In this document: positions 32,987 to 44,903 of the stretch, piece after piece
Layout of the letters: each line of letters begins with the position of its first letter
Position numbering within the stretch: position 1 is the first letter of the stretch
Source of the DNA: Aplysia californica
Lineage: Eukaryota > Mollusca > Gastropoda > Aplysiida > Aplysiidae
Length of the DNA: 64,000 nt
Direction of reading: 5' to 3'
NCBI RefSeq assembly: GCF_000002075.1
Contig: NW_004797536.1
Span: 911,331 to 975,330 of the forward strand
Notes under the pieces: generated by a model
Databases searched by the model: none
What the model was told of the DNA's origin: nothing
What the model saw: only the letters and a program-made list of their open reading frames with translations
Made by a program: the position numbers and the translations under genes

Positions 32987-35900
32987 ATGGCTGGAGTACG
33001 GGGGATTTGTCAGTTTCATCTGCGTCGTTTTTCTACCCTCCAACTGTCCTCAAACAGGTGAGACCCGGCGTAGAAGTTCATGAAATGAACGTGATTTATT
33101 TTGGTCAGATCTTTTATATTTTAGATTCAGGTCGTTAGGCATGATATCAGGTTTGATTGTAATTCTAATCTGTTGAGAGATGAAAGTGAAAGTAGAAAAT
33201 TTTTAACTCTTTACCTGATGCCTGATGTAATCTATCGACTCTCGACTCGTCACTTGAGAAATTTCTTGTCACTGGTCAATTATCAATGATCAGTGATAGA
33301 GTCTAGATCTATATATCTAGTGCCGTAGCCAGTCTTAGTCGTAGATTTATATGGGGTGCCCATTTGGGGAATCGGGTTGAGTTGGGGTAGTTCGCTAGCC
33401 AGTAGCCAGATTGAGGCAGGGCACAAACTACAAACAAAGTGGCTATCGACAGTACTATTGTGGCAAGTCTAGATCTAGATTCTGGGCGATCGCGCCCGAC
33501 TCATCGGCCCAAACTCAAAAATAAAAGCGTTTGTTTTCAGGTGACGAGGCAGGCGATCTTCCTGACCTGATCCCTCAATGGCAATATGGGCACCCCGTTT
33601 TATATTATAATTACGAGGCCATTATTATATTCAGAAAGTGGCTATCCTCACCCGCCCGGAAGTTCTCGGAAGATCAACTCCTCCCTTCTTCTCTCTCTCT
33701 CTGTCTCTTTCTGAATACTGTCTATCGGTGTGGACGATCAAATTGCTTGACCAAAACAAAGTTAAAATATGATGAACTTAAAATACAGTCTAATTTAATT
33801 AATTTGGTTGTCTACAAAGATGCTATGGCTATTTAACTTTTCGAATCGAGCCGAACTACGCAGGTCGCCATTTTGTTTTGCCCGGAAATTCTCGCGCTAC
33901 TCCTCTCTCTCTTTCTCTCTCTCTCTCCACTGCCCACAGACAAAATTGTACGCTTTTAGTAGGCTACAGTTGTAATGGAAGGTTTGTTCACGGCACAGAA
34001 TTCTACAATTTTTCTGTTATCACAGTGTAGAATTCTGTGGTTTAAGGTGAACGCAAAATTTGGTGAACGTGCAGCGGGTGAGAATAGCCACAAGACTCGC
34101 CTGCACTATTCTCACTCCGGGTGAGAATAGAGGTGGCCTTATTCATTATATTAAATTAGCCCATGGAGGTGTCATCCCTTGATGAGTCGAGGGGGGGGGG
34201 GGAGTACAGTTTTTAGGTTTGTAAGTGCAATTGGGCTGTTGGATGAACATGCCGTTAAACGTAGAACGGCGCATCTTCCTGATTGGCTGCTAATTTTAGT
34301 AATGTGATGTCATCACTTCCTGGGATACCCACAGACTATTTTAAGAAGGCTGTGGAGGTACCTCATGGAATGACGTGTGTTCGGTAGGTTAATAACATTT
34401 AGGAATTCCTAGTACTTGGACATGATGGAAGATAGCTTAGATCTTGATTGTTGATGCTCAGAACACAGTAAGATTAAGAACGCTGATGCTTGAAATTGAA
34501 ACACGGTAAACGCAAAGACAATAAACCGCACAAAAACTGCCGTAAAGATGCTGGAGGATTAGATCTACCCCCCTCCCCCTCCTGCATGCTTCATCACTAA
34601 TACATTTTTAAAAACTACAAAGCAACAAATTATAATTTATGGGACAAACTGTTAGTCAGTCGGGAGGAGGAGAAGTGTTCTAGAAAAAAGAAAAAAACAA
34701 ACTTCCGGGACCCGGATTCGATCCCACGCTCATAAAATAATTGCATGATTTCAAACGCATTATAACGCTGTCCATTCGACCATCAGAACTTCCAACAGCG
34801 AGAGGTATATAAAGCCTGAATACAATGCATAGGACACTATCTTCTTTGGTGCCTTGCAGTTGGCTATATATATATTTAGATGTAGTCACGTGATCGGAGG
34901 GGTATCCTGGTCTCACGTCAAACAAAATGGCCGCCTTACCTAAAATTAGTTTGCGTCGTTCTACATTTAATTGCATGTGTTAGGTGACCAGTCATTTCAT
35001 CACACCGGTGCGATCAAGATGTCACAGTCATCTCATCACACCCCAAATCCACAAGTTTGAATGGAGACAGTCATTGCTTCGCACATCAGACAAACATTGT
35101 CATGACAATCGCAAATCACTATTTTTGGGGAGTGGGGTTGACATGCATATATGGCTAAACATAGAATGACGCACCTGCCTGATTGGCTGCTTATTTTAGT
35201 ATTGTGATGTCTTCACATCCTGGGATAGCCAGTGACTATTTTTAGAAGGCTGTGGAGATACCAATTTGATTTAAAGATTCTCTACTGCACGATCTTTGGA
35301 GATACCGCGTGGAACGACATGTTGGGTCAGTGGCTTGATGTATTATCCATATCGATGTGTTTCCCACGTTAAATCTTCACACTTGCGGCTAACTGCAGCC
35401 CATCAGCCATGCTCTAATTGGTTAAAAGTTACAAGGTTTCTGGTATGTTAATAACATTTTGGAATTCCGGTACTTGGACATGATCGAAGATCGCTTAGAT
35501 CGTTGATGCTCAGAACAGTAAGAACGCTGATGCTTGAAATTGAAACACGGTAAACGCAAAGACAATTTAAGCGCATGAAAACTGCCGTAAAGACGCCGAA
35601 GGATTCTTCCCCCCCCCCCCCCCCCCAAAAAAAAAAACCTACAAAGCAACAAATTATAATTTATGAGGAAAATTACTGTTGGTCAGTTGGAAGGAGTAGA
35701 AGAGAGAGAAAAAAATCTTGTGGGATGGGGATTCGTTCCCACGCTTATAAAATAACTGTATGACTTCAAACTCAGACACGCTGTCCATTTGGCCATCAGA
35801 ACTTCCACCACCAGCGAAAGGTAGATTGAGCTTGATATTTAAATAGACACTTCCATCTTTGGTACCATGCGGTGGGCTGTATTTAGATGTAGTCATGTGA

Positions 35901-38900
35901 TCGGAGGGGTATCCCGGTCTGACGTCAAACAAGATGGCCGCCTTACCTAAAAAAAAGTTTGCGTTGTTCTACGTTAAGTCGCATGTGTGGGGTGGGGTTG
36001 GGTGGTGTGTGGAAGGGGGAGGGGTGTGCGAGTGGTCATGCCAACCTGATCAGATACACACACCATTCATAACTGGGTAAGTTTTGTTGAGTTGGGGGGG
36101 TTTTTTGGTGAAAGGGGTGGGGGGTAGTTTTACGGTTAATTTACTTTAAAACGAGAAGGCACGGCTCAACGATTACATGCTTGAATTGATGATTTAGAAT
36201 AAAGACTGCTGACGCTGGTCCTCCAAAATCCTACTAGCATAATTTTGGAGAGACTAGCGAGGTCATTTCGTCACACATAATTTGGGTGTGATGAAATGAC
36301 CAGTTTCTTGGCTGTTGATCTAGTAAAAAATATAGTTCAGTTGGTGTACTGGTGAACCTGGTCTTAATCTTAGTCTTACTACTGTCTTACTCTCACGAAC
36401 TTTTAAGTCACTATTCACTATGTCACAACTCGAACATAGTCACATCACAGTGTTTTAGCAGCAAAATCAGGGTTTAGAATTAATTAAGATCAATTTTATT
36501 TCTTCAGATTTTCATATATTTATTTATATAGGTTTTCATCAAAATGTGAGCCGTTGTATCGACAGTATTGTCGGAGGAAGTAAGCAGTTGATTTCCGTGG
36601 TACTTCCTTATATTTTTCTTCTCTCCCTCTATTGTTCACTGGTCTTTTTTGTCTTTTTTAGTCTTTTTTTTATGGCAACAGGCTTCTATAAGCAACCATA
36701 TTATCCACTTCTCAGCTTTGATAAAACCTCTTCTCTAGAGATGTCCCAATTACTTGTGTGTGCATAAAATCATGAAAGTCGGATTTATAATTTATTCAGA
36801 CATGTGGCCATTTTGGGGCCATCAGCCTCAGGGTACACTGGTGCACACTCAAACCAGCCAACAAAACCAAGTCGTTCTTACGTCACCTGGCTCAAGCAGA
36901 AGCAGCTGGACAATAAGCTGTTGCGGAGAATCTCAGTCCCACAGATTTTGATACAAGGTGAGTGCCACCCTTGAGACTACTCTATTTCTCTATCGTGGAG
37001 TCCAGGCTTCCCATTCCAGTCAAAAAGTGTTCATAGTCACTTTGAACGCTCAAAAACTTTAGGAAGTGGATGACATACACATGTACACTACAGTGGACTA
37101 CTGTAAATTGAGAATGGCTTCTCCTTTAACATAAAAAGGTTTTTTTCCCTTTAATTGAGATAAATTGCAGTCTAGTTAAAATGTAAGATGTCTCTCCTTG
37201 TTGAAAATCTCAGTGACTTTAAAAAAAAATTAGTCTCTGACTCAAATTTTACCATTTCAATGAACACTCATAAATTTAGGTTTTGTTGTACTTGGCACAT
37301 GTTTCTAAAATAACGACTGAAAGTTAATCTTGAAAGTCTTTGGTGTTTTTCACTTGGATTTGAGACAGCTAAAAGGAATGAGAATAATTTAAAAGCAATT
37401 CAAACAAAAATCATTAAAAACGTTGGACAAAGTTTTATTGTCACATATAGGTATTCAGTGTGTATGCATAAATGTTCAGTATGATTTGTTTCATTTTCTG
37501 TTTGGTTAATGTGTTCCTAAAATGTATGCATGCATGGTTCATTTTGTCGACAAGGAAGGGGATGTTGGTTGGAACTTAATCTGGATCTCCCTATGTGTTT
37601 CTCCCAGCACGTTCAATGTTCATCCAGACCCAAGATACTCCCAACCCTAACAGTCTCAAGTTTCTGCCTGGTGTGGAAGTTTTGGAGAGTGGAACCTTCG
37701 ACTTCCCCAACCCCCAGTCGGCCCACTGTTCTCCTCTAGCAAAGTGAGAAGAGTTTGATGAAACTTTTTCATGTTCATTACAGTTGTGTGTTGGTTGTTT
37801 CTATCCTTAATAAAAGTCATGCTTTGTAGTTGTAGTAAAAGCTTTTTGGGACAATTCCTCATTATTGTAAGTACCTGCATGTCAATACTGTAACCTAAAT
37901 GGCATGGGCCAGATTACCGGTGTAACTAAAGTTTGATGCGACCAGGAATTGTTTTATGTCTTTACAATGTTGTGTGGTGGCCTAGTTTGGTAACTGATCT
38001 TTCCTTCCTTTTCTCCTACAGAATGCTGTTCCGCATTGACGGTGTCCGAGGTGTTTTCTTTGCAAAAGATTCTGTTACAGTAACAAAAGTAAGTCCAGGG
38101 TGGTTGGATTAGTTTTAGTTTTAGTAGAGGTTTTACAGCGCTCGCAACTGCATGAGGTCATATGAGCGTCAGAAGATTAGAGGTGTTACAAGAGAGTAAC
38201 AAACATTTAAAAAAAGAAGGGGAGATAATAACGATAAATGTTTCATAGGAAAGAAGAAGCAAACCACACCAGAGCACCCCCGCCAAACACCCACCGAGTG
38301 GTTGGATAAAAAGATTTTTGGGAAGGGACAATTACAAAAAGTAAGTTTTGAAGAGTGTCGAATAGATTTTTGGGGAGGGGATATTTTTCAATGCCCTGAA
38401 TGGGAAGAAGTTTTTGCTGTGAAAGCACTGAAAGTAATTTGTTTGATATAACTTGTATCATGTTTCCAGAAGAGTCTGTGTTTTACCGCCCATTTAAGCG
38501 GGTGAGGATTTGTAGTGCCAAACGTGGAACTAGAGTACACAAGCCAGTCTCTTCCACCTCATAGTCCTGTTGTCCTCTGATGACAAGTAATGTTGATGAT
38601 GACCTGATGAGCACTGTCTGTGGCTAGCCTTATTTTGGGGTCAATTTTAGATGTTGTGTAATTATTAATACATTTGTGTTTATTATTGTTTGTGTTTATT
38701 GTCTATTTTTATGATAGGCTCAGCTCAACCTGTAATGGACACTGAGAGTGAAAAGGGTCAAATTTTGGGCTCTGTGAGTCGTTGAAGGAATGTAACCTTA
38801 ATGTACTGTCTATGTCAGTCTCTGTGTTGTATGTCTCCAGTGTTGTGTTGGCAAAACTGTACATCTCACACTTTTTGTTTTGGTAGAGGTTTTTTGGCGC

Positions 38901-41900
38901 TCGTAACTGCATACGGTCATATGAGCGTTAAGGGGTGGATGTCTAAAGAGAAGTCTTTACAGGGAATCAGACTTACTTTGCTCACCTCTCTAGCTTCAAC
39001 AGCGTAAAGTCTGCTTCGACTATCAAGGCACCCCGGAAATAGCAAGTCACAAGAGTGTGACAAACATACAAAAGAAGTAGAGGAAAAGTGACGATAGTAA
39101 AGATTAGGAAAGGAAAAGCAGCAGTTCCCTGTTGCAGGTTCAGGCACAGTTATGAGCATGACATCGATGAATCGGCCCATTTACAATTCTACTGTGCATA
39201 AGAACTGGTTAATGTCCCCCCTTTGGGAATGGCCTTAAGACACTTCCGTCAGTAGCACCACCCCTCTGACACTCTAGTGCTTTTCTTTCATTGAAGTGAA
39301 TGTTTGTATTTTATTTGCTGATGATCTGTTGATTATTGTGGAAATATCCTCAGGCGGATGATGACTCAGACTGGGCGCTCCTCAAACCCGAGATTTTTGC
39401 TGTGATCATGGATTTTTTCGCCAGTGGCCTTCCTGTGCTGACCGACGAGAAACCTGCGGGTGATACTGGTAAAGAGTGTGTTTTTGGGGGGGTGGGGGGG
39501 GAGAACAGATAAAGGGAGGGATGGGGAGTGGTGGGGTAAAGGGATAATGGTGTGAGGGAGGGGGGGGCAATGGGTTACGTGGGATTAGGGGTTTAAAATG
39601 GAGTCGGAAAGACAAGTTAAGTCATTTCAAGGCCAGCTTGACCTCTTTGACCCTGTGTGTACACGTCCCTAAAATAAGCACCTGTCTCCATCTTTGTGGA
39701 CGCCTGGTGTAGGAAATGTCCTCTAAAGGACTGACCACTATTAACCAGTTCTGAGCCTCATGGTGTCTGTGGTTTTAACGCAAAAGTCATATGTCATTTA
39801 CGTTGTATTTTGTAATTAGAGAGTACTAGGGATTTCTCAAGATAGCAATATTTGTGCCACTCTCTGCAACCCCTGATCTTTCTAAAATGACCAGCTATCT
39901 TTACGCTTGAGTCCAATGCTCAAATTTCAAGTGATTTTTTTCAAATCTCACTTACAGCGCTTTTCTCAGTTCATCCAATTTCATGAAATGATAATGTGGA
40001 TTGTTTGTGGTTGCTTTGGTGTGATTTGCTCCTTCTTTCTTATCAAATATCTTTTGTCCTTTTTTGTGTTAGTTACTCTCTTGTAACACCTCTAATCTTT
40101 GGCACTTATATGACCTAACTGTGTTGCAATGTCTGTAAAACTCTTACTAAAATTAAATTAAACTAAAGTGATGGCTTCAGTTGTGTGTGCGTATTTGGAG
40201 CTCTGTCACTGTGATGGTTCAATGGGAAATACCATACTTGCAATGGTCATATGAAGTGTGTGTATGTGTTGACTTGTGAAGTGTGTGTGTGTGTTCAGGT
40301 GTGTTTTGACATGTGAAATGTGTATGTCCAGATGTGAAATGTATGTGTGCATGGATATGTGAAATGTGTGTGTCATGTTTTCCAGTGATTGACGATGATG
40401 ACGATGAGACGGTGGCCCTCATTAAGGAGCTGTTGGATACACGCATCAGACCAACGGTTCAGGAAGATGGAGGGGACATCATTTACATTGTGAGATATTG
40501 CCCTTTTTGTCTGTGTCATTTCTGGGGACATCAGTGAACTACTGATATGGCACGTTTAAAACCAAGGTGCAAGAATCATGTCTAAAAGGAGGAAAAACAG
40601 CCATATCATCAGTATTTTTATAAAACTCCATTGGCTCCCAACCAGAATTTCTACAGTATCGATGTCCTTTGCCATAAATGTTCTAACAATAAAGCTCCCT
40701 CATATTTAAACAACAGCACTTAAATGTAGTTCCACCAAGATCTCTAAGATCGGGAGATCAGTCTCTTATGAGAGCACCTAGGATGAGAAGTCAAAAACTC
40801 AGTCGGAGGTCCTTTTCTCATCTAGCTCCATCTGTCTGGAGCTCTCTCCCGCAATGTTTGCGGGATTCAAAGTCAGAGGCCAAATTTAAAATTCATTTAA
40901 AAACTTATCTTATGAAATGCCATCTAGACCGTTAATCCTTCATTCTTCTTATTCATAGTACTTCTATGTTCATAATGTGATGTGCATATATTATGTGCTG
41001 TTTCATTGTAGTGAAATCAGGAGCTCATCAAAATAATGGTATGGAAGAAACCGACATTTTTTCACCTGCTGAGCAATTTTTATTGAATTTTTTTATTTGG
41101 AGTTCAATGCTTTTTATTTTTATTTTAAAACACATTCGTGGGGGAATTTTACTCAAAAGAGTTAGTCAAAGGTACAGAAAATGTGAATTTGCTGTTTCCA
41201 AGGACTCGCGAAGTTACCATACTATGGCAGTCGTTTTCTCACTAATTTTACCTCTCACACTAGGCGACCCCCACCGCCTTCAATTGCTATTTTAGGATTT
41301 CTATTCAAGATTGAGAAGTATTTTTCCCTCAAAAGGAAGACAAATGAACAAGCTTAATGGTGATGCCAGTTACTCGTTGGGCCCTAATATTGATGAGCTG
41401 CTGATTCCACCGTATTGTGACACATATCGTCATCAATTGTGCTGTGATAGTTTAATCAATACACATTCATCATCATCGTTGCCTTTCTCACCCTGCATTA
41501 GGGTAAAGGCCATCAACAGTCACTTTCCACCTTTCTCTATCCTGGGCTTGCCTCTTGACGTTATTCCTTGTCTGCACACTTTTCTGTTCCTGCTATGAAT
41601 TCTCAATAGTGTTAATCTAAAAAGCGTATGTATGTAAGCATGTTCATTCAAATATGTCTTGTGTTGAGATGAATTTATGTAATGTAAATCATCTAGAGCT
41701 GTATTGGGGAGAATTTTGAGCTACAGGCTGAAATCACTTTTTTGACCAAAATGTGTTTCCATAAAAAAACGATAGTTCCACCATTTTTTAACAATGTGTT
41801 AAAAAAAGGTTTTCATTGATTTGACTTCTAAATATTTTATTTTGAATAATTTTGAGACTATGGTATTTTTTAAAGATATAACGAAAACTGCTTTTAGAAA

Positions 41901-43526
41901 GTGTTAAAATCTATTCTTGAAGCACATTTTCTCTTCCCCACTATGTTTTACCATTGAATTCTAATCATGATATTGATGTAAACTGAATGCCAAGTTGGAA
42001 ATGAATTTTCCATGAAAAAAATACATTAGAAACAATTGAATCATTGTTTTTTTTAAGTTTGTAAGTGTCATAAACTTAAAAGCTAATTTTCTCAAAATTA
42101 GGTCTTTACACCCCTACTGCACAAAATGTGCAATATCTCAAAAACTACCAGTATTTGAGATATCTCGAAAATTCAAAAACCACTTTGTTCAGCTATGAAT
42201 TTTCTATAAGGTGCTACCCTTAATTCAAAATGGTCAAAATCTGACTTTTTGTACCTTTCTTTAGGCACACACACATCAATGCATTATTATTATTATCATT
42301 ATTACCTGAAGTCTTTTTTAGTGAATGCATTGCCAGGCTCACTGTGTGACTTTTTTTCTCAAAGAAAAGTTTTTATACATATACATTTATACATAATATT
42401 ATGTTGTACATACACACGTCCTTTTAACTTTTTTAAATGTGATATTAATGTAATGCACATTGAGCATTTTTTAGAAAATGGAAATGTGCAGCATAAATAC
42501 TCTTTATTATTATTATTGTTTTCATTATCATAACTTTGTGTCCAGGGTTTCCAAGATGGCATTGTTCGGCTCAAGATGCAGGGCTCGTGCAGCAGCTGTC
42601 CCAGCTCGGTGGTGACCTTGAAGCATGGCGTCCAGAACATGCTGCAGTTCTACATCCCCGAGGTGGAGGGGGTGGAGCAGGTACAGTGTCACGTGTGTGT
42701 GTTTGTCTGTGTGTGTGGGTGTTTGTGGGTGTATGTCTGTGTTTGTGGGTGTTTATGTGTGTATGTCTGTGTTTATGTGGGTGTTTGTGTGTGTATGTCT
42801 GTGTTTGTGTGTGTGTATGTCTGTGTTTGTGTGTGTATGTCTGTGTTTGTGTGGGTGTATGTTTGTGGGTGGGTGGGTGTGTGTGTACAATGTGACTAAC
42901 AGAAAAGTTGGTTTGAGGATGTCTGTTGGAGGGGAGGCAGGTGAGGAGATTTTGGGAGAAATGACTGGATATTTTTTATTTGATTTTTTTTTTGGGGGGG
43001 GTTTACTGCGCTTGCAACTGCATATGGTCATATTAGTGCATTGGACACACCAAACATTTTTAGTTGGTAGGAAATTTTGAATTTTGCACGGGTGGCGGTA
43101 TCCTACACTAATCGATTTTGGACTGCCAAGGGATCTTTAACGTATGCAACTTGCACACAGGAGATTGGATTTGAGAAGAACTGATATAATGGATACCACA
43201 TGTGTGTTTGCCTGAAGAAAGGTACCAAAAGTCGGATTTTGACCATTTTGAACAAGTTAAGGGCTGAACCACAAAGGAGATTCAGTACAGAACACAGTGG
43301 GTTTTTTTAATTTTTGAGGTATCTCAATTAGTTTTTTTAGATATTGTACTTTTTGTGAGGTAGGGTGTAAAGATATCATTTTAAGAAAATGAGCTTCTAA
43401 GTTTAGATCACATATACAAACTGATTATTTCTTGCCGTATTTATTTCGTAGGTGGTTGATGAGGTGGAGGCGTTGTCCAATGAAGAATTCCGCAAACTGG
43501 AGGACCAGCTGTCCAAGAAGTCTTGA
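32987..43526 (+). CDS. NFU1: NFU1 iron-sulfur cluster scaffold, mitochondrial; complete
   Basis: Exons: 32,987-33,057, 36,800-36,957, 37,608-37,743, 38,022-38,088, 39,354-39,468, 40,386-40,489, 42,546-42,680 and 43,452-43,526. Phases agree at every junction, giving 286 residues (human 254). The Arg/Ser-rich N-terminus ([20 protein letters not shown]) looks like a mitochondrial presequence. The Nfu N-domain begins [19 protein letters not shown]. An acidic linker (DDDDDE) leads to the NifU C-domain with [17 protein letters not shown] and GSCSSCPSS, whose CxxC cysteines bind a 4Fe-4S cluster between subunits. NFU1 passes clusters to lipoyl synthase and respiratory proteins. The join of exons 6 and 7 reads IIYIGFQDG where human has a Lys before Gly. 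Exon 2 is less conserved and was placed by phase. Intron 1 (3.7 kb) is full of repeats. Confidence 0.95.
33638..34091. mobile_element. MITE, CTATTCTCACCCG family, copy 2
   Basis: It matches 5,782-6,223 almost throughout. The left end is GTGGCTATCCTCACCCG and the right end GCGGGTGAGAATAGCCAC. It is followed by the same 47 extra bases, ending CGGGTGAGAATAGAGGTGGCC-like, as copy 1. It lies in NFU1 intron 1. Confidence 0.8.
34245..34985 (-). mobile_element. Family C element, copy 1 of a tandem pair
   Basis: The plus-strand left end reads TTAAACGTAGAACGGCGCA and the right end TTTGCGTCGTTCTACATTTA, which are inverted copies. The order inside is CTGATTGGCTGCT, GGCTGTGGAGGTACC, a block with TTGAAACACGGTAAACGCA, the TTATAATTTATG block, a reversed tRNA-like segment (34,700-34,800; B-box GGGATCGAATCC, A-box TGGTCGAATGG on the minus strand), then GATGTAGTCACGTGATCGGA. 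No transposase is seen. Confidence 0.7.
35150..35990 (-). mobile_element. Family C element, copy 2 of a tandem pair
   Basis: It has the same parts in the same order as 34,245-34,985, with an extra ~95 bp after GGCTGTGGAGATACC and an homopolymer run of C (35,609-35,626) followed by A. The tRNA-like segment is at about 35,720-35,815. The pair is separated by ~165 bp that includes CACACCGGTGCGATC-like sequence. Confidence 0.7.
38113..38300 (-). mobile_element. SINE-B copy, short subfamily
   Basis: On the minus strand it ends with the shared tail (CTCATATGACCTCATGCAGT then GCGAGCGCTGTAAAACC). It starts 25 bp after an NFU1 splice donor. Confidence 0.8.
38878..39265 (-). mobile_element. SINE-B copy, long subfamily
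   Basis: It matches 15,910-16,312 in reverse, including the tail, GAAGCTAGAGAGGTGAGCAA, GCAACAGGGAACTGCTGC and CCCAAAGGGGGGACATT. It ends about 90 bp before NFU1 exon 5. Confidence 0.8.
40010..40165 (+). mobile_element. SINE-B copy, diverged
   Basis: It contains GTTGCTTTGGTGTGATTTGC, TTAGTTACTCTCTTGTAACA and a decayed tail ending CTCTTACTAAAATTAAA. It lies in NFU1 intron 5. Confidence 0.65.
40595..40935 (+). mobile_element. LINE remnant, C-terminal end after the reverse transcriptase domain
   Basis: One plus-strand frame reads [20 protein letters not shown] then [18 protein letters not shown] and [12 protein letters not shown]. Upstream, in another frame, is LHWLPTR-like sequence (TTGGCTCCCAACCAGAATTT). 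This order (short HWLPV box, SLRS, P..WNSLP, F+..L+TYL) is typical of the C-terminal end of CR1/L2/jockey-type LINEs. The copy is 5' truncated and decayed, and sits in NFU1 intron 6. Confidence 0.75.
41006..41422. mobile_element. MITE-1, copy d
   Basis: The left end GTAGTGAAATCAGGAGCTCA and right end GAGCTGCTGATTCCACCGTA are inverted copies. The internal CACCGCCTTCAATTGC block is shared with copy c, with which it agrees in orientation. It is more decayed than copy c. Confidence 0.75.
42690..42890 (+). repeat. GT-rich microsatellite with 16- to 20-bp higher-order units
   Basis: Units such as TGTGTTTGTGGGTGTATGTC and TGTGTATGTCTGTGTTTGTG start 10 bp after the NFU1 exon 7 donor. Cysteine/valine-rich open frames over it are artefacts. 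Confidence 0.95.
42988..43165 (-). mobile_element. SINE-B copy (13,640-type), 5' truncated
   Basis: On the minus strand it shows the CCTGTGTGCAAGTTGC, CCAAAATCGATTA and TTTCCTACCAA blocks and the tail GACCATATGCAGTTGCAAGC, all shared with the full-length copy at 13,640-14,170. It is inside NFU1 intron 7. Confidence 0.75.
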
Positions 43527-43756
43527 GCTTTGGGCGTCTGCTCCGACTTGTCGTGTTGTTCCCTGGATGAAGAGGACGCGGTGCAGTCTCAAGAAGAACA
43601 AGTTCTCCACACGTTAAAACCAGAAGTTCACTAGCAAAGTTTTGTACTCACCCTGGGTCGCAGGCTCAAACCAAGCCCAGAGTTGTTCTTGCGACGGCGA
43701 TGATGTTCCTTAATTTATCTTTGTCCTCCCTTCCCTAAGCTTCGAGTACTTTGGTC

Positions 43757-43762
43757 AATAAA
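43757..43762 (+). promoter_or_regulatory. NFU1: Poly(A) signal of NFU1
   Basis: AATAAA 231 bp after the TGA stop, followed by a T-rich stretch. The position is normal for a short animal 3'UTR. Confidence 0.6.
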
Positions 43763-44002
43763 AATGTTTTAGGCCTGCCTCTGAGAAACCTGCGCTCTTA
43801 GATTTGTAAATATATATGTACATGTTCAGTTATGTATAATTTTGTTTGATATACTCAAGATGAAAAGAATGTCTGTGAAGAAAAGGGGAAAAAATAAAAA
43901 ATCTTGTCAGCTACACTGCTGTGTTTATTTCCGTCATTTTGTCAGCGTGTGTTCGTCTGGCAGGACTTTTGTTGATTGTGTAAGAAGAATGCTTCAGATT
44001 TG

Positions 44003-44165
44003 TAGATGGGTAGTTGGTGGATGCTCTGGTGTGGTTTGCCCTTTTTTTTCTTATCAAACATCTATCATCCTTACCTTTCCTCCTCCTTTTTTGCTTTTGT
44101 TACTCTCTTCAGCACTTATATGACTGTATTGTGTTGCAAGTGCCGTAAAACACATACTAAACCAA
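44003..44165 (+). mobile_element. SINE-B copy, short subfamily
   Basis: It starts TGGGTAGTTGGTGGATGCTC and ends with a decayed tail (GTTGCAAGTGCCGTAAAAC). It lies ~240 bp after the NFU1 poly(A) signal. Confidence 0.7.
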
Positions 44166-44659
44166 AAAGACATGTGCAGGTTCAATTCTATTGTGAACCA
44201 AAATATGTTGACATGTAGCCAGGTAGTACCAATAGCTCAAAGCTCACACCAGATTTCCAATGCATGGCATATTTCCTTTCAGTGCCATGATATCATGCCC
44301 GTTGTATACCTACGCGAGCCTGTTGTATATATGTGAAGCTTATTGTTTATTTATGCGACGCCTCCTGTATATACAGTACATATCTTTGCTCCAGTGTCAC
44401 CATATTGCTCACTGACTGTTCAGTGAATGTGCAGTATTTAGGTCGAAGCTTTCAAATCAGATTCGCAACACACAAGGTGACCATGATGATAGATAACTTA
44501 GTTATCAATCGAAATAAACTACAAAAACGTTCACTAAGGTTTAAATATCGCATCAAGTCAGGTTCATGAAAAAACGCTTTGCCTCTTTAGATACGCTGAT
44601 TTCAAAACTGAAGTCTGTTTTAGCTATGGCAATTATTTTTAAAAATTTGCACGCTACGT

Positions 44660-44903
44660 TTAATCTAACACAGCATCAAATTTCAAAGGGATTTTGCATT
44701 CCAACTCATTCCTCCCGAATCTGACCTTGATCACAAACATATCAGGCACCACTTGATTTCTCAACCTTTTCTCTTCTCCATCATCCAATTTTATTACAAT
44801 TTTGTGGTTACACGTAACAATTTGTCTCAACCCTTCTAGAGGCAAATTAATTTGCCCTGTCTGGTCCCCCGGAGGCGAATTAATTTGAAAACTTCATGAA
44901 AAT
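44660..44903 (-). other. Unassigned open frame with coding-like composition
   Basis: The minus strand is open for 80 codons and reads QINSPPGDQTGQINLPLEG, then LRQIVTCNHKIVIKLDD, then KVRFGRNELECKIPLKFD. Charged and hydrophobic residues alternate as in beta-rich proteins, and a short internal repeat (QIN.P...) is present. There is no ATG near its start, no splice support was established, and no family is recognised. It may be an exon of an unknown gene, a piece of an old mobile element, or chance. Confidence 0.2.

Noticed and set aside
36546-36767. Alternative coding exon upstream of NFU1 exon 2
   Set aside because: It gives no match to NFU1 and its phase does not lead into the 36,800 exon; a TTATTCAG acceptor at 36,799 gives an exact phase join.
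42681-42895. Cys/Val-rich frame continuing from NFU1 exon 7
   Set aside because: It is GT microsatellite after the exon donor; the exon at 43,452 restores the NFU1 C-terminal end.
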